The notes: a model not told the origin generated them from the letters alone. 64,000 nucleotides of DNA from Vibrio sp. HB236076 (GCF_040957575.1 NZ_CP162601.1:1674001-1738000); one strand, 5' to 3'. Numbered from the stretch's first letter, positions 8,360 through 18,880 are shown. A program made the numbers and translations.

Positions 8360-9880
8360 CTACTGGGTTTGCGCTTCGGCAATTTTAACTTTCCAAGTAT
8401 CTGGGCCAATTTGGTGAGCATTGACACCGTTGGAGTCGACCGCGACGGTCACCGGCATATCTTCCACTTCAAATTCATATATCGCTTCCATACCCAGCTC
8501 TTCAAAGGCGATGACTTTGGCTTTTTTGATCGCTTTAGACACCAAGTAGGCCGCACCGCCAACTGCCATCAAATACACTGATTTGTGTTTTTTGATCGCC
8601 TCAACCGTATCCGGGCCGCGCTCTGCTTTCCCTATCATACCTGCAATACCGGTTTGCTCTAGCATCATATCGGTAAATTTATCCATGCGTGTCGATGTCG
8701 TCGGGCCGGCAGGGCCTACCACTTCATCACCCACTGCATCGACCGGGCCGACGTAGTAAATAAATTTGCCTTTAAAGTCCACTTCTTTTGGCAAACCTTC
8801 ACCGCTTTCCAGTAGCGCCTGAATTTTTTTATGCGCTGCATCACGGCCGGTGAGAATTTTGCCCGACAATAATACGGTTTCGCCGGTTTTCCAACTTTCA
8901 ATCTCGGCTTGAGTTACCGTATCGAGATTCACTCGACGAGTATTTTCTCCCGCTTGCCAAGTGATGTCTGGCCAGTCTTCGAGTTTTGGTGGCTCTAATT
9001 GCGCCGGGCCATTGCCATCTAAGGTAAAGTGAACATGTCGAGTCGCCGCGCAATTAGGGATCAAACAAACCGGCTTTGACGCGGCGTGAGTCGGCGCAGA
9101 TTTGATTTTTACATCGACGACTGTGGTCAGGCCACCAAGCCCTTGTGCGCCGATCCCCAATTTGTTGACTCGCTCAAAAATGTCTAAACGCAAGGCTTCT
9201 TCTGCATTTTGGGGGCCGCGGTCGATGAGCTCTTGAATATCGATGTGTTCCATTAATGACTCTTTGGCCAGCACTGCCGCCTTTTCAGCGGTACCGCCAA
9301 TGCCAATACCCAACATGCCAGGTGGGCACCAGCCTGCCCCCATGGTCGGCAAGGTTTTTTCAACCCAAGCGGCAATATCATCGGATGGGTTGAGCATCGC
9401 CATCTTGGTTTTGTTTTCTGAACCGCCACCTTTCGCCGCAATTTGAATGTCGACTTTATCACCGGGTACCATGTTGATATGAACGACTGCCGGTGTGTTG
9501 TCTTTGGTGTTGATACGTTTGCCGGCGGGATCCATTAAAATTGAAGCACGCAGCGGGTTATCCGGATTAGTGTAGGCTTGTCTTACCCCTTCATCCACCA
9601 TCTGTTGCACCGTCATGTCACTGCTGTCCCACTGCACTTGCATACCAATATTGACAAAACAGGTCACAATACCCGTGTCCTGACAAATCGGTCGACGCCC
9701 TTGAGCTGACATGCGTGAGTTAATTAAAATTTGCGCCATCGCGTCTTTAGCCGCCTGGCTTTCTTCTTTGTGGTACGCTTTTTCCAGTGCTTGGATAAAA
9801 TCAAGTGGATGGTAATAAGAAATGTATTGTAATGCGTCTGCGACACTCGAAATCACATCCTGCTTGCGAATAACTGTCAT
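8360..9880 (-). CDS. fumA: Fumarate hydratase, class I (iron-sulfur, FumA/FumB type)
   Basis: 506 aa from the ATG at 9880, chosen because GAGG lies 7 nt upstream; an ATG four codons earlier has no such site. Class I fumarases carry an oxygen-sensitive [4Fe-4S] cluster and interconvert fumarate and malate in the TCA cycle. The three cluster cysteines are seen in RRPICQDTG, GWCPPGMLG and IPNCAATRHVHF. Other family marks are GGGSENKTK, GIGGTAEKAA and VGPAGPTTSTRMDKF in the C-terminal beta subunit-like domain. It is shorter than E. coli FumA (548 aa) but fits the length I remember for Vibrio homologues. It is divergent from pabB. Confidence 0.93.
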   Translation of the reverse strand: MTVIRKQDVISSVADALQYISYYHPLDFIQALEKAYHKEESQAAKDAMAQILINSRMSAQGRRPICQDTGIVTCFVNIGMQVQWDSSDMTVQQMVDEGVRQAYTNPDNPLRASILMDPAGKRINTKDNTPAVVHINMVPGDKVDIQIAAKGGGSENKTKMAMLNPSDDIAAWVEKTLPTMGAGWCPPGMLGIGIGGTAEKAAVLAKESLMEHIDIQELIDRGPQNAEEALRLDIFERVNKLGIGAQGLGGLTTVVDVKIKSAPTHAASKPVCLIPNCAATRHVHFTLDGNGPAQLEPPKLEDWPDITWQAGENTRRVNLDTVTQAEIESWKTGETVLLSGKILTGRDAAHKKIQALLESGEGLPKEVDFKGKFIYYVGPVDAVGDEVVGPAGPTTSTRMDKFTDMMLEQTGIAGMIGKAERGPDTVEAIKKHKSVYLMAVGGAAYLVSKAIKKAKVIAFEELGMEAIYEFEVEDMPVTVAVDSNGVNAHQIGPDTWKVKIAEAQTQ

Positions 9881-10040
9881 TGCTCGCCTCATTCGTTCTG
9901 TACTGACAAAGTCACAGCTAATCGGTGTTGTAATTGATTATGTTTAGCTGCTGCGAAGTTTTACCGCTTTATGATACTCTTGCTTTACCCGACATGCTAT
10001 GCACACATGTCACTCTTTTATAACAAATAAAACAAATATT

Positions 10041-11408
10041 ATGCATAACCTGACCCAGATTGATTACTTAGAGCATACCTACAGCCCCCAACTCGCGAGT
10101 CAATTGTTTGCCAAAATTGAGTCTCAACCTTGGGCGATGTTATTGCGCTCTGCCGCCACCGACCACCCCAATAGCCGCTTTGACATTTTAGTGGCTAAAC
10201 CCAAAGTTACGCTTGAAACTCAGGGACAACAAACCAAAATCAGCCGCGGAAAAGACATCTTATGGTCCACAGCCGATCCGTTTAGCCTTATCGAGCAGTA
10301 CTTGGCTGAGCATTTACCCAACATGGCCTGTGATCTTGACGTGCCGTTTATCGGCGGTGCATTGGGGTATTTTTCTTACGATCTTGGTCGTCGGGTTGAG
10401 TCTATTCCAGAGAGGGCGAAACGAGATATCGAGGCACCAGACATGGCCATTGGGTTGTATTCTTGGGCATTGATTGTCGATCATAAACTCGAAAAGGCCT
10501 ACTGGGTGGGCACCGATTGTCGCTCGGCCCGTCACTGGCTGTTGCATTGCAAGGCGCCAGAGCCCTTAGCAAGTTTTGCGCTGCAAAGTGACTGGCAGTC
10601 CAACACCACTGAACAAGACTACCATCAAAAGTTGGCCCGTATTCAAGACTACCTTACTGAAGGTGATTGTTATCAAATCAATTTTGCCCAGCGGTTTGAC
10701 GCTCAGTATCAAGGCAGTGAATGGCAGGCCTATCAGCACTTAGAACGTACCAATCAAGCGCCATTTTCTGCATTTATTCGCTTGGCATCTCATGCCGTGC
10801 TCAGTGTCTCACCAGAGCGTTTTGTACAATTGCGCGAACAACAGATTGAAACCAAACCCATTAAAGGCACCCGCCCACGCAGTCAAGACCCGGTTCAAGA
10901 TCAAGCGCTCAAACGTGACCTGATGCAAGCGCAAAAAGATCAATCGGAAAACTTAATGATCGTCGATTTGCTCAGAAACGATATTGGCCGCGTTGCCGCC
11001 CCTGGGAGTGTCAGTGTCCCACACTTGTTCGCCATCGAAAGTTTTCCCGCCGTACACCATATGGTCAGTACCATTACAGCGCGCCTTGCCCCGCAACAAA
11101 ATGCCACCGATTTACTGCGCGCTTGTTTTCCTGGTGGCTCCATTACCGGGGCTCCGAAAGTGCGTGCCATGGCTATTATCGAAGAGCTGGAACCGCACAG
11201 GCGCAGCGTTTACTGCGGTTCGATCGGCTACCTAAGCCGCGATGGTCAACTCGACACTAACATCGCCATTCGTACCCTCATCAGTCAACAGCAGCGCCTT
11301 TATGCTTGGGCGGGCGGTGGCATCGTTGCCGACAGTCAAAGTGAACTTGAATACCAGGAAACATTTGACAAACTCGGCAAAATTCTTCCAGTATTGAGTG
11401 ATATATAA
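10041..11408 (+). CDS. pabB: Aminodeoxychorismate synthase component I
   Basis: 455 aa from the ATG at 10041 (E. coli PabB 453); an in-frame ATG at 9999 adds 14 residues and cannot be excluded because neither start has a clear Shine-Dalgarno. The enzyme, with glutaminase PabA, turns chorismate into 4-amino-4-deoxychorismate for folate synthesis. The C-terminal chorismate-binding domain has KPIKGTRPR with the lysine (about residue 275) that marks PabB against TrpE, DLLRNDIGRV, and PGGSITGAPKVRAM followed by IEELEPHRRSVYCGSIGYLS. It begins the conserved pabB-nudL-sdaA order. Confidence 0.93.
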   Translation: MHNLTQIDYLEHTYSPQLASQLFAKIESQPWAMLLRSAATDHPNSRFDILVAKPKVTLETQGQQTKISRGKDILWSTADPFSLIEQYLAEHLPNMACDLDVPFIGGALGYFSYDLGRRVESIPERAKRDIEAPDMAIGLYSWALIVDHKLEKAYWVGTDCRSARHWLLHCKAPEPLASFALQSDWQSNTTEQDYHQKLARIQDYLTEGDCYQINFAQRFDAQYQGSEWQAYQHLERTNQAPFSAFIRLASHAVLSVSPERFVQLREQQIETKPIKGTRPRSQDPVQDQALKRDLMQAQKDQSENLMIVDLLRNDIGRVAAPGSVSVPHLFAIESFPAVHHMVSTITARLAPQQNATDLLRACFPGGSITGAPKVRAMAIIEELEPHRRSVYCGSIGYLSRDGQLDTNIAIRTLISQQQRLYAWAGGGIVADSQSELEYQETFDKLGKILPVLSDI

Positions 11409-11612
11409 ACACGATATACGCCGTTTGTGCCCAATTGAACTGGTATTGAGTTGGGCACTTCACCTAAGCAAACAACCGTGACTGCAAGGCATTACCGTTC
11501 GCTTCATGGCAACCGATGAACTGGTAAACCACTCATAAGTTGCTCTACCTTAGAGACACCGAGCGATCACGATAATGCCAAACAAGGTCGTTATACATGG
11601 AGAAAACGGGTA

Positions 11613-12197
11613 ATGAAACAATGGAGTAAACAACGACTGCTTTGTCAATATCAAATGAAACCGCTGCACTCCGCGCTTCCCTCGGCGCCAACTCTGGCAA
11701 ACACTCGCTCTGCGGCCGTACTGATAGGTTTGGTTTCACGCCCCAATGGCATTCACGTTTTACTGACCAAAAGAGCGGAGCACCTTCGCCACCACCCCAA
11801 TCAAGTCAGTTTTCCCGGAGGTAAACAAGACCCACAAGACAAAAACCTCTACCACACCGCGCTGCGAGAAACGCACGAAGAAATCGGGATTCACGCCGAG
11901 CAAGTGGAATTGATTGGCGCGCTACCCTCGCTCGAAACCATCAGCCGCTTTCACGTCACCCCTTACCTGGCTTGGGTATCTTGCCATTACACCTCCAGGA
12001 TTAATCAAGATGAAGTGGCCGAGCTTTTTGAAGTGCCATTAAATGTACTACTCGAACCAAACAATTATTTTCAATACCCGATTAAAACTCGCCATTACTC
12101 ACGTCAAATCACAGCGACGTTTCAATCTTCTCACCTCATCTGGGGCGTCACCGCGCAAATACTGCAGCAGTTACAACAACATTTAACCCATCCTTGA
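11613..12197 (+). CDS. nudL: Nudix hydrolase, NudL/YeaB type (CoA pyrophosphatase family)
   Basis: 194 aa (E. coli NudL 192). The Nudix helix is clear: VSFPGGKQDPQD followed by ALRETHEEIGI (about residues 66-92), which provides the metal-binding glutamates; the first helix position is Asp rather than Glu. The upstream VLLTKRAEHLRHHPNQVSFPGG is the UPF0035 signature of the CoA pyrophosphatase subgroup, which hydrolyses CoA and its derivatives to 3',5'-ADP and phosphopantetheine. Its place between pabB and sdaA is the same as in E. coli. No nearby ribosome site is strong. Confidence 0.88.
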   Translation: MKQWSKQRLLCQYQMKPLHSALPSAPTLANTRSAAVLIGLVSRPNGIHVLLTKRAEHLRHHPNQVSFPGGKQDPQDKNLYHTALRETHEEIGIHAEQVELIGALPSLETISRFHVTPYLAWVSCHYTSRINQDEVAELFEVPLNVLLEPNNYFQYPIKTRHYSRQITATFQSSHLIWGVTAQILQQLQQHLTHP

Positions 12198-12388
12198 AAC
12201 CGAGCTCAATCAGTCAATCACACTATTATAAATAAATATTGTTAAATTTTGTCCTGTCGATACTGATTTTTATAGTGAATTAGATAAAAGTTAGGTAAGC
12301 TCTCGCCCTATTGATAATCGTGAAATTAATGAGCTGATGCATTTGTTCCCTCTCATTGATACCTCTTATTTTGTTGTGGTTGAGTATT

Positions 12389-13750
12389 ATGATCAGTGTT
12401 TTTGACCTGTTTAAAATTGGAATCGGGCCTTCGAGCTCTCACACGGTTGGGCCTATGGTGGCGGCCAAACAATTTATCGAACACTTAGCAGAGCAATCGC
12501 AGTTGCCTTTGGTCACTCGTCTACAAGCGCAAGTCTTCGGATCTTTATCACTGACTGGTAAAGGCCATCAAACCGATATCGCGATCGTATTAGGCCTGTG
12601 TGGTCACGCCCCTGATAGCGTTGACATTGAACAGATCCCCGCTTTGATCGAAAAGGTGCGACACTCACAACAACTCAATGTGTACAACGGTCAATACCAA
12701 ATAGATTTTTGCGCGCAAGAGGGCATCATTTTCCATCGCCACGCGCTACCAAAGCACGAAAATGGCATGACCTTAACCGCTTGGTTTGACGACCAAACCT
12801 CGGTCAGCAAAACCTACTACTCAATCGGCGGCGGCTTTGTCGTCGACGATGATGCCTTTGACTTAGTACTGGCAGATGAAAGTGAGGTTCCCTACCCCTT
12901 TGACAGTGCAGAACAATTATTGCAACAGTGCAGCGACACCGGGTTATCGATATCGGCCATTGTGATGGCAAATGAAGCGCATTTACACGGCCGAGCACAC
13001 ACGGAACAATACCTCGACAATATCTGGCAGACCATGCGAGCGTGTATTGTCAAGGGAATGGAACGCGAGGGCTTGTTACCGGGCCCACTGCGGGTGCCAC
13101 GTCGAGCCGCGGCGTTAAAACACTTGCTGCTCGCCCAAGAAAAACACGCACAAGATCCTATGTCTGCTCTCGATTGGGTAAACATGTTTGCCTTTGCCGT
13201 CAACGAAGAAAATGCCGCTGGCGGACGCGTTGTTACCGCGCCGACAAATGGGGCTTGTGGCATTGTTCCGGCCGTTTTAGCTTACTTCGACAAATTTATC
13301 CGCCCTGTCGGCAGCCAAGAACGGGAACGCTATTTACTCACCACTAGTGCGATTGGCGGTTTGTACAAGCGCAACGCGTCCATTTCCGGTGCCGAAGTCG
13401 GTTGCCAAGGCGAAGTCGGAGTCGCCTGTTCAATGGCCGCCGCCGGGCTTGCTGAATTATTCGGAGCCAGTCCCGCTCAAGTCTGCATCGCGGCGGAAAT
13501 TGCCATGGAGCACAACCTAGGACTAACCTGCGACCCTGTCGCGGGGCAAGTACAGGTCCCTTGTATCGAGCGAAATGGTATGGCAGCGGTCAAAGCTATC
13601 AACGCCTGTCGCATGGCGATGCAACGCACCTCAGCACCTCGCGTTTCACTCGACAAAGTGATTGAGACCATGTTAGAAACCGGTAAAGATATGAACGCAA
13701 AATACCGCGAGACCTCACAAGGCGGCCTTGCCATCAAGGTGATCTGCTAA
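12389..13750 (+). CDS. sdaA: L-serine dehydratase (iron-sulfur type)
   Basis: 453 aa from the ATG at 12389 (E. coli SdaA 454); the upstream in-frame ATG at 12356 would add a hydrophobic stretch not found in the family. The enzyme deaminates L-serine to pyruvate and ammonia with a [4Fe-4S] cluster. The start MISVFDLFKIGIGPSSSHTV is diagnostic of the beta-domain N-terminus. Cluster cysteines are in GCQGEVGVACSMAAAG and LGLTCDPVAG; APTNGACGIVPAVL is the alpha-domain substrate loop. Last gene of pabB-nudL-sdaA, though a 191-bp gap suggests its own promoter. Confidence 0.95.
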   Translation: MISVFDLFKIGIGPSSSHTVGPMVAAKQFIEHLAEQSQLPLVTRLQAQVFGSLSLTGKGHQTDIAIVLGLCGHAPDSVDIEQIPALIEKVRHSQQLNVYNGQYQIDFCAQEGIIFHRHALPKHENGMTLTAWFDDQTSVSKTYYSIGGGFVVDDDAFDLVLADESEVPYPFDSAEQLLQQCSDTGLSISAIVMANEAHLHGRAHTEQYLDNIWQTMRACIVKGMEREGLLPGPLRVPRRAAALKHLLLAQEKHAQDPMSALDWVNMFAFAVNEENAAGGRVVTAPTNGACGIVPAVLAYFDKFIRPVGSQERERYLLTTSAIGGLYKRNASISGAEVGCQGEVGVACSMAAAGLAELFGASPAQVCIAAEIAMEHNLGLTCDPVAGQVQVPCIERNGMAAVKAINACRMAMQRTSAPRVSLDKVIETMLETGKDMNAKYRETSQGGLAIKVIC

Positions 13751-13908
13751 CCAAGCGGCCTCTCTCTTTTCGCCGCAAAGGCGTTTATCACTCGGCCCGT
13801 CGTCATTCGTTAAGGCGGAACAATGGGTCAAGTGATAATAAAAGGTCGCTCGACCTTGCTTATGACGGTCAACTGGGCAATTTGCAACCGAAATCTGTCG
13901 ATAAAAGG

Positions 13909-13936
13909 TTGAAGCTAGAAATTAGCTAGGTAATAT
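13909..13936 (+). promoter_or_regulatory. Candidate sigma-70 promoter of asnS
   Basis: TTGAAG (13909-13914), 16-bp spacer, TAATAT (13931-13936). It gives a leader of about 80 nt before asnS. The spacer contains a CTAG-N7-CTAG direct repeat. Confidence 0.45.
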
Positions 13937-14023
13937 TGTCACTTCGATTAATGAACATTGGCCATGTAACCGATAAGATTCAATACCAATGTTTGCAAAG
14001 TTCTTACGGAGAGACAATTAAAA

Positions 14024-15424
14024 ATGACTTACGTGCCTGTAAAAGACGTATTGGGCGGAAAAATCTCAGTCGACAGCGAAGTGACTGTCAAAGGCTGGAT
14101 CCGCACACGTCGCGATTCTAAAGCTGGGATCTCGTTTCTTGCTGTTTATGACGGCTCATGTTTCAATCCTATCCAGGCGGTTGTCCCCAATGAACTGAAT
14201 AATTACCAAGATGAAGTGTTAAAGCTCACCACAGGCTGCTCTGTTGAAGTCACTGGGACGGTAGTGGCTTCACCGGCCAAGGGCCAAGATTTTGAACTGG
14301 CCGCGACCCAGGTCAACGTGGTTGGTTGGGTGGACGATGCCGACACCTACCCAATGGCCAAAACTCGCCATTCTATCGAATATTTACGCGAAGTGGCGCA
14401 CCTGCGTCCAAGAACCAACGTGATCGGTGCCGTAGCTCGCGTTCGTCATTGTTTATCGCAAGCCATTCATCGCTTCTATCACGAGCAAGGTTACTACTGG
14501 CTATCAGCGCCATTGATCACCGCATCCGATGCCGAAGGCGCAGGTGAAATGTTTCGCGTCTCAACCCTAGATTTAGCGAACCTACCAACCACAGAGCAAG
14601 GTGATGTTGACTTTAACCAAGACTTTTTTGGCAAGGAAACCTTTTTGACGGTATCAGGCCAGCTCAACGCAGAAACCTATGCCTGTGCCCTGAGCAAAGT
14701 CTACACCTTTGGTCCGACCTTCCGCGCAGAAAACTCTAACACCAGTCGTCACCTCGCGGAGTTTTGGATGGTTGAGCCTGAAGTTGCCTTTGCCGATCTC
14801 GACGACGTCGCCAAACTGTCAGAAGACATGCTTAAGTACGTCTTTAAAGCCGTGCTCGACGAGCGCCGCGACGATCTTGAGTTCTTCGCCCAGCGCATCG
14901 ATAAAGAAGCGGTTAGCCGTCTTGAGAAATTTGTTGAATCGGACTTTGCTCAAGTCGACTACACCGATGCTATCGACATTTTACAAAAGTCTGGGAAAAC
15001 CTTCGAGTTTGACGTTGAATGGGGCATCGATCTCGCTTCTGAGCACGAACGTTACTTGGCTGAAGAGCACTTCAAAGCACCGGTCATTGTGAAAAACTAC
15101 CCGAAGGACATCAAAGCCTTCTACATGCGTCTTAATGAAGACGGTAAAACAGTGGCAGCGATGGACGTTTTGGCACCTGGTATTGGTGAAATCATTGGTG
15201 GTTCTCAACGCGAAGAGCGCCTTGACGTACTCGACGCTCGCATGCGTGAGATGAACATCGATCCAGAGCACATGAACTGGTATCGCGATTTGCGTCGTTA
15301 CGGCACCGTGCCTCACGCTGGATTTGGTTTGGGATTTGAACGCTTAGTCTCTTACGTTACTGGTATGGGGAATGTTCGCGACGTGATCCCGTTCCCACGT
15401 ACGCCGCGCAGCGCTAACTTCTAA
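14024..15424 (+). CDS. asnS: Asparaginyl-tRNA synthetase
   Basis: 466 aa, the same length as E. coli AsnRS. It attaches asparagine to tRNA-Asn. The N-terminal OB-fold anticodon-binding domain has [20 protein letters not shown] (about 22-41). The class II catalytic core shows motif 2 ([20 protein letters not shown], about 225-244) and motif 3 ([15 protein letters not shown], near 430). A GGAG ribosome site sits about 13 nt before the ATG at 14024. Monocistronic, ending in a strong terminator. Confidence 0.97.
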   Translation: MTYVPVKDVLGGKISVDSEVTVKGWIRTRRDSKAGISFLAVYDGSCFNPIQAVVPNELNNYQDEVLKLTTGCSVEVTGTVVASPAKGQDFELAATQVNVVGWVDDADTYPMAKTRHSIEYLREVAHLRPRTNVIGAVARVRHCLSQAIHRFYHEQGYYWLSAPLITASDAEGAGEMFRVSTLDLANLPTTEQGDVDFNQDFFGKETFLTVSGQLNAETYACALSKVYTFGPTFRAENSNTSRHLAEFWMVEPEVAFADLDDVAKLSEDMLKYVFKAVLDERRDDLEFFAQRIDKEAVSRLEKFVESDFAQVDYTDAIDILQKSGKTFEFDVEWGIDLASEHERYLAEEHFKAPVIVKNYPKDIKAFYMRLNEDGKTVAAMDVLAPGIGEIIGGSQREERLDVLDARMREMNIDPEHMNWYRDLRRYGTVPHAGFGLGFERLVSYVTGMGNVRDVIPFPRTPRSANF

Positions 15425-15440
15425 AGTGCCTCTAAAATCG

Positions 15441-15470
15441 AAAGCCTTATCCCCGTGATAAGGCTTTTTT
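15441..15470 (+). terminator. Terminator of asnS
   Basis: AAAGCCTTATC (15441-15451) pairs perfectly with GATAAGGCTTT (15457-15467); 5-nt loop, then a T-run. Confidence 0.92.
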
Positions 15471-15548
15471 ATTTTCCCGACTTTTACACCATCGACAGCG
15501 CAAATTGACATCGCGGTAAAGCATCGAGTTGCAAAGTTAATCCGACAG

Positions 15549-15577
15549 TTGTCAGCACGCTTACATCAGGGTATAAA
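15549..15577 (+). promoter_or_regulatory. Candidate sigma-70 promoter of aspC
   Basis: TTGTCA (15549-15554), exactly 17 bp, TATAAA (15572-15577). A transcript would start near 15584, about 40 nt before the aspC start codon. Confidence 0.65.
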
Positions 15578-15591
15578 TAGCGTCATACCCT
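15568..15591. promoter_or_regulatory. Inverted-repeat operator candidate over the aspC -10 box
   Basis: AGGGTAT (15568-15574), 10-bp spacer, ATACCCT (15585-15591): a perfect 7-bp dyad overlapping the -10 element and predicted start site. The binding protein is unknown. Confidence 0.45.
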
Positions 15592-15623
15592 CCCTTAAAT
15601 CAAAACACGGATGATTGTTCACT

Positions 15624-16817
15624 ATGTTTGAAAATGTTGTTGCCGCGCCCGCGGATCCCATTCTAGGTTTGACCGAAGAGTTTAAACAAGACACTCGCAC
15701 GGATAAAATTAACCTTGGCGTTGGTATTTATAAAAATGAACAAGGTGAAACCCCTGTCCTCAACACCGTCAAAAAGGCCGAAGCGTCTTTGGTTGAAAAC
15801 GAAAAAACCAAATCTTACTTGACCATTGAGGGGACGAGCGACTACGCCCTTGTGGTTCAGCAGTTATTGTTTGGCAAAGACGCCGACATCATTGCTAAGC
15901 AGCGTGCAAAAACCGCTCAAGCCCCTGGTGGTACCGGTGCGTTGCGTATTGCAGGCGAGTTCATCAAGCGTCAACTCAACGCTGATGCCACCATTTGGTT
16001 AAGCAACCCAACTTGGGCTAACCACAATGGTGTCTTTACGGCCGCGGGAATCAAAACAGCGCAATACACTTACTACAACGCACAAACCAAGGATAAAGAC
16101 TTCGACGCCTTGCTCGCCAGCCTTGCCGATGCCAAAGCCGGTGACGTTGTTTTGTTCCACGGCTGTTGTCACAACCCTACGGGCATTGACCCTACCGCGG
16201 AAGAATGGGAGCAACTGGCCAAACTTACGGCTGAAAAATCGCTGCTGCCATTGTTTGATTTTGCATACCAAGGCTTTGCCAAAGGCGTTGAGGAAGACGC
16301 ACAAGGTTTGCGTATTTTTACTCAGTATCACCGCGAAATTTTAGTCGCGAGCTCATTTTCGAAAAACTTTGGTTTGTACAATGAGCGTGTTGGGGCATTT
16401 ACCTTAGTCGCCGAAAACACCGACATCGCCACCACCGCTTTTTCTCAAATCAAAGCCATCATTCGCTCTATCTATTCTAACCCACCCGCTCACGGCAGTG
16501 CCGTTGTCACCCACATCTTAAAAGACGACGCGTTGCGTGCCGAGTGGGAAAACGAAGTGGCTGAAATGCGCGATCGCATTCAAGAGATGCGCGATTTGTT
16601 TGTTGAGACCCTCAAAGCACAAGGCGTTGATCAAGACTTTAGCTTTATCGCCCGTCAAAATGGTATGTTCTCATTCTCTGGTTTGTCCAAAGAACAAGTT
16701 GAGCGCCTTAAAACAGAATTTGCCATCTACATCGTTGGCTCTGGCCGTATCAGTGTCGCTGGCATGACCAAATCAAACATGCTGCCACTGTGCCAAGGAA
16801 TTGCGGCGGTTCTCTAA
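15624..16817 (+). CDS. aspC: Aspartate/aromatic aminotransferase (AspC/TyrB family)
   Basis: 397 aa from the ATG at 15624 (E. coli AspC 396). PLP enzyme transferring the amino group between aspartate (and aromatic amino acids) and 2-oxoglutarate. The match to AspC is strong throughout: [20 protein letters not shown] at the start, [36 protein letters not shown], the PLP-lysine loop [16 protein letters not shown] and the terminal GRISVAGMT with the carboxylate-binding Arg. AspC and TyrB cannot be separated by eye; AspC fits better at the N-terminus. It has its own promoter and terminator. Confidence 0.93.
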   Translation: MFENVVAAPADPILGLTEEFKQDTRTDKINLGVGIYKNEQGETPVLNTVKKAEASLVENEKTKSYLTIEGTSDYALVVQQLLFGKDADIIAKQRAKTAQAPGGTGALRIAGEFIKRQLNADATIWLSNPTWANHNGVFTAAGIKTAQYTYYNAQTKDKDFDALLASLADAKAGDVVLFHGCCHNPTGIDPTAEEWEQLAKLTAEKSLLPLFDFAYQGFAKGVEEDAQGLRIFTQYHREILVASSFSKNFGLYNERVGAFTLVAENTDIATTAFSQIKAIIRSIYSNPPAHGSAVVTHILKDDALRAEWENEVAEMRDRIQEMRDLFVETLKAQGVDQDFSFIARQNGMFSFSGLSKEQVERLKTEFAIYIVGSGRISVAGMTKSNMLPLCQGIAAVL

Positions 16818-16863
16818 CTCAACGGCTCAGATCAGCGTTACCGCAACATCACATAAAGCCAGT

Positions 16864-16896
16864 ACCAGCAGTGAGTTAATTCACTGCTGGTCTTTT
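16864..16896 (+). terminator. Terminator of aspC
   Basis: ACCAGCAGTGA (16864-16874) pairs with TCACTGCTGGT (16881-16891) around a 6-nt loop, followed by CTTTTC. Confidence 0.85.
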
Positions 16897-16979
16897 CAAC
16901 AACAAGTCATTCACAGCATTGGTATTCTTACCACTCTGAGTTATTATGCGCTATTATTCATTCGTTATAGGCGCGTTGT

Positions 16980-18872
16980 ATGGATGCCGAACTGCTCGAG
17001 ATTTACAACTTTCTCTCTCAACACCCTCCGTTTCAAGAACTGCCTGAAGACGTCATTCATCACGTTGCTAAACACATCGAAATTTCCTATTACCGACAAG
17101 ATACGCCCGTCATTCACTTTGGTGATCACCTGCACGATTTGTACATGGTTCGCAGTGGTGTGGTCGAGCTCTATCGTCGCAAAGGTGAACTGTACAACCG
17201 CCTCGACGAAGGCGCCTTATTTGGCCAAATGGGCTTATTGACCAATAACCGCGTTTTGTTTCCAGTCAAAGCGATTGAAGATACGCTGTTGTACTGCATT
17301 CCCGAGTCCGTTTTTCAAATGCTGTATGACGAATATGACTCTTTTGCCGATTTTGTCGAGGTCGAAGACAATGCACGTCTTCGCCAAGCCGTGAATGAAA
17401 ACAAAGATGCCAATGACCTGACGACGTCAAAGGTCACCACCCTATTGAATCGCGAAGCCCCCTTGATAGAAAAAAGCGAAACGATTCAAAGCGCGGCACA
17501 AAAAATGGCAGAAGACAATATATCCGCCCTGCTGATCATTGACCCTGAGCTCGCCCCGGATGACGAAGCCAACCAAGGTTCACAGGTGGTTGGCATTATT
17601 ACCGATCGCGACCTATGTACTCGCGTTCTCGCCAAAGCCCTATCACCTCTTGAGCCGGTCAGTGAAGTGATGACCACCGAAGTGATTAAGCTAGATGAAG
17701 ATGCTTACGTCTATGAGGCCATGTTGACCATGCTGCGCTATCACGCTCATCATTTACCGGTATTTAAAGACGGTCAGCCCATTGGTATCATTGAAGAAAC
17801 CGATATTGTTCGTTACGAATCGCAAAACTCCTTGCTGATCGTCAGCAATATTTTTCAACAAAACAGTATCGAAGATCTCGCAACCGTCGCTGAACAAGTA
17901 AAAGACAGCTTCGTGCGTATGGTGAACGAAGACGCCAACGCCCACATGGTCGGCACTGCGATGTCCGTGATTGGCCGCAGCTTCAAGCAGCGCTTAGTCG
18001 AATTGGCTGAGGACGCTTTAGGGCCCCCACCGGTACCTTATTGCTTTCTCGCTCTTGGCTCGATGGGCCGCGATGAGCAGTTACTGGTGACCGATCAAGA
18101 TAACGCGCTTATTTTGGACGACAGCTATAACCCAGAAAAACACGCGCACTACTTTGAACAACTGGCCAAGTTTGTCTGTGATGGTCTCAATGCCTGTGGT
18201 TATAAATATTGCAGTGGTGGCATCATGTCGACCAATCCAATGTGGCGGCTGACCCGTCGAGAATGGGAGGCCTGCTTCGCTGATTGGATTGACAACCCCA
18301 ACCCCAAATCCTTGCTAAATGCGTCGATTTTCTTTGATCTCGATGGCGTTTACGGCCGCTTAAAATGGGCAGAGCAGCTCAACGGCTTTATTGTGCGTCG
18401 CGCCCGTCGCAACAATCGCTTTTTAGCTTGTTTGGCACGTAACTCCCTCAATCGCACCCCACCACTGGGCTTTTTTAAAGATTTTGTGATGGAAAAAGAC
18501 GGTCGTCACAATAATTCAATTAACCTAAAACGCCGAGGGACTGCTCCTTTGGCAGACTTGATCCGCGTTCATGCTCTTGCGGTTGGCTCTCGGGCGCGCA
18601 ATTCCTTTGAACGCCTTGACGACATCATTGATGCCGGTATTTTACCCAAAGGACGCGCTCAAGATCTCAAAGATGCGATGGAGTTTATTTCCATGGTACG
18701 CATTCGACATCAAGCTTATGACGTCGACAATGAAATTGAACCCGACAACAACATTGAGCCAGAGAACTTAACCGACTTTGAACGCCGCAATTTAAAAGAC
18801 GCGTTTCAAATTCTCAGCAAAGCGCAAAACTTTCTCAAGTTTCGCTATCAAGCCCACAATAACTTTAAGTAG
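16980..18872 (+). CDS. cNMP-binding / CBS / DUF294 putative nucleotidyltransferase
   Basis: 630 aa in four parts. Residues about 15-130 are a cyclic-nucleotide-binding fold (GDHLHDLYMVRSGVVELYRR, then FGQMGLLTNNRVLF). Two CBS motifs follow (about 155-275), ending VVGIITDRDL and PIGIIEETDIV. Residues about 340-475 are a DUF294/GlnD-like nucleotidyltransferase with LALGSMGRDEQLLVTDQDNA, which supplies the GS and DxD metal motif. The last 150 residues are the DUF294 C-terminal helical domain. The family is thought to be a signal-regulated nucleotidyltransferase with unknown target. The exonuclease gene begins 8 bp downstream, a pairing I recall in many gammaproteobacteria, often beside acetate genes; here the neighbour is aspC. 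Confidence 0.88.
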   Translation: MDAELLEIYNFLSQHPPFQELPEDVIHHVAKHIEISYYRQDTPVIHFGDHLHDLYMVRSGVVELYRRKGELYNRLDEGALFGQMGLLTNNRVLFPVKAIEDTLLYCIPESVFQMLYDEYDSFADFVEVEDNARLRQAVNENKDANDLTTSKVTTLLNREAPLIEKSETIQSAAQKMAEDNISALLIIDPELAPDDEANQGSQVVGIITDRDLCTRVLAKALSPLEPVSEVMTTEVIKLDEDAYVYEAMLTMLRYHAHHLPVFKDGQPIGIIEETDIVRYESQNSLLIVSNIFQQNSIEDLATVAEQVKDSFVRMVNEDANAHMVGTAMSVIGRSFKQRLVELAEDALGPPPVPYCFLALGSMGRDEQLLVTDQDNALILDDSYNPEKHAHYFEQLAKFVCDGLNACGYKYCSGGIMSTNPMWRLTRREWEACFADWIDNPNPKSLLNASIFFDLDGVYGRLKWAEQLNGFIVRRARRNNRFLACLARNSLNRTPPLGFFKDFVMEKDGRHNNSINLKRRGTAPLADLIRVHALAVGSRARNSFERLDDIIDAGILPKGRAQDLKDAMEFISMVRIRHQAYDVDNEIEPDNNIEPENLTDFERRNLKDAFQILSKAQNFLKFRYQAHNNFK

Positions 18873-18880
18873 GTCGCCCG

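Noticed and set aside
11427..11458. GTGCCCAA/TTGGGCAC repeat after pabB, as a terminator
   Set aside because: 16-nt loop and no T-run; too weak to call.
13842..13857. AAGGTCG-CT-CGACCTT dyad after sdaA, as a terminator
   Set aside because: Two-base loop and no T-run; may be an operator but not a terminator that I can defend.
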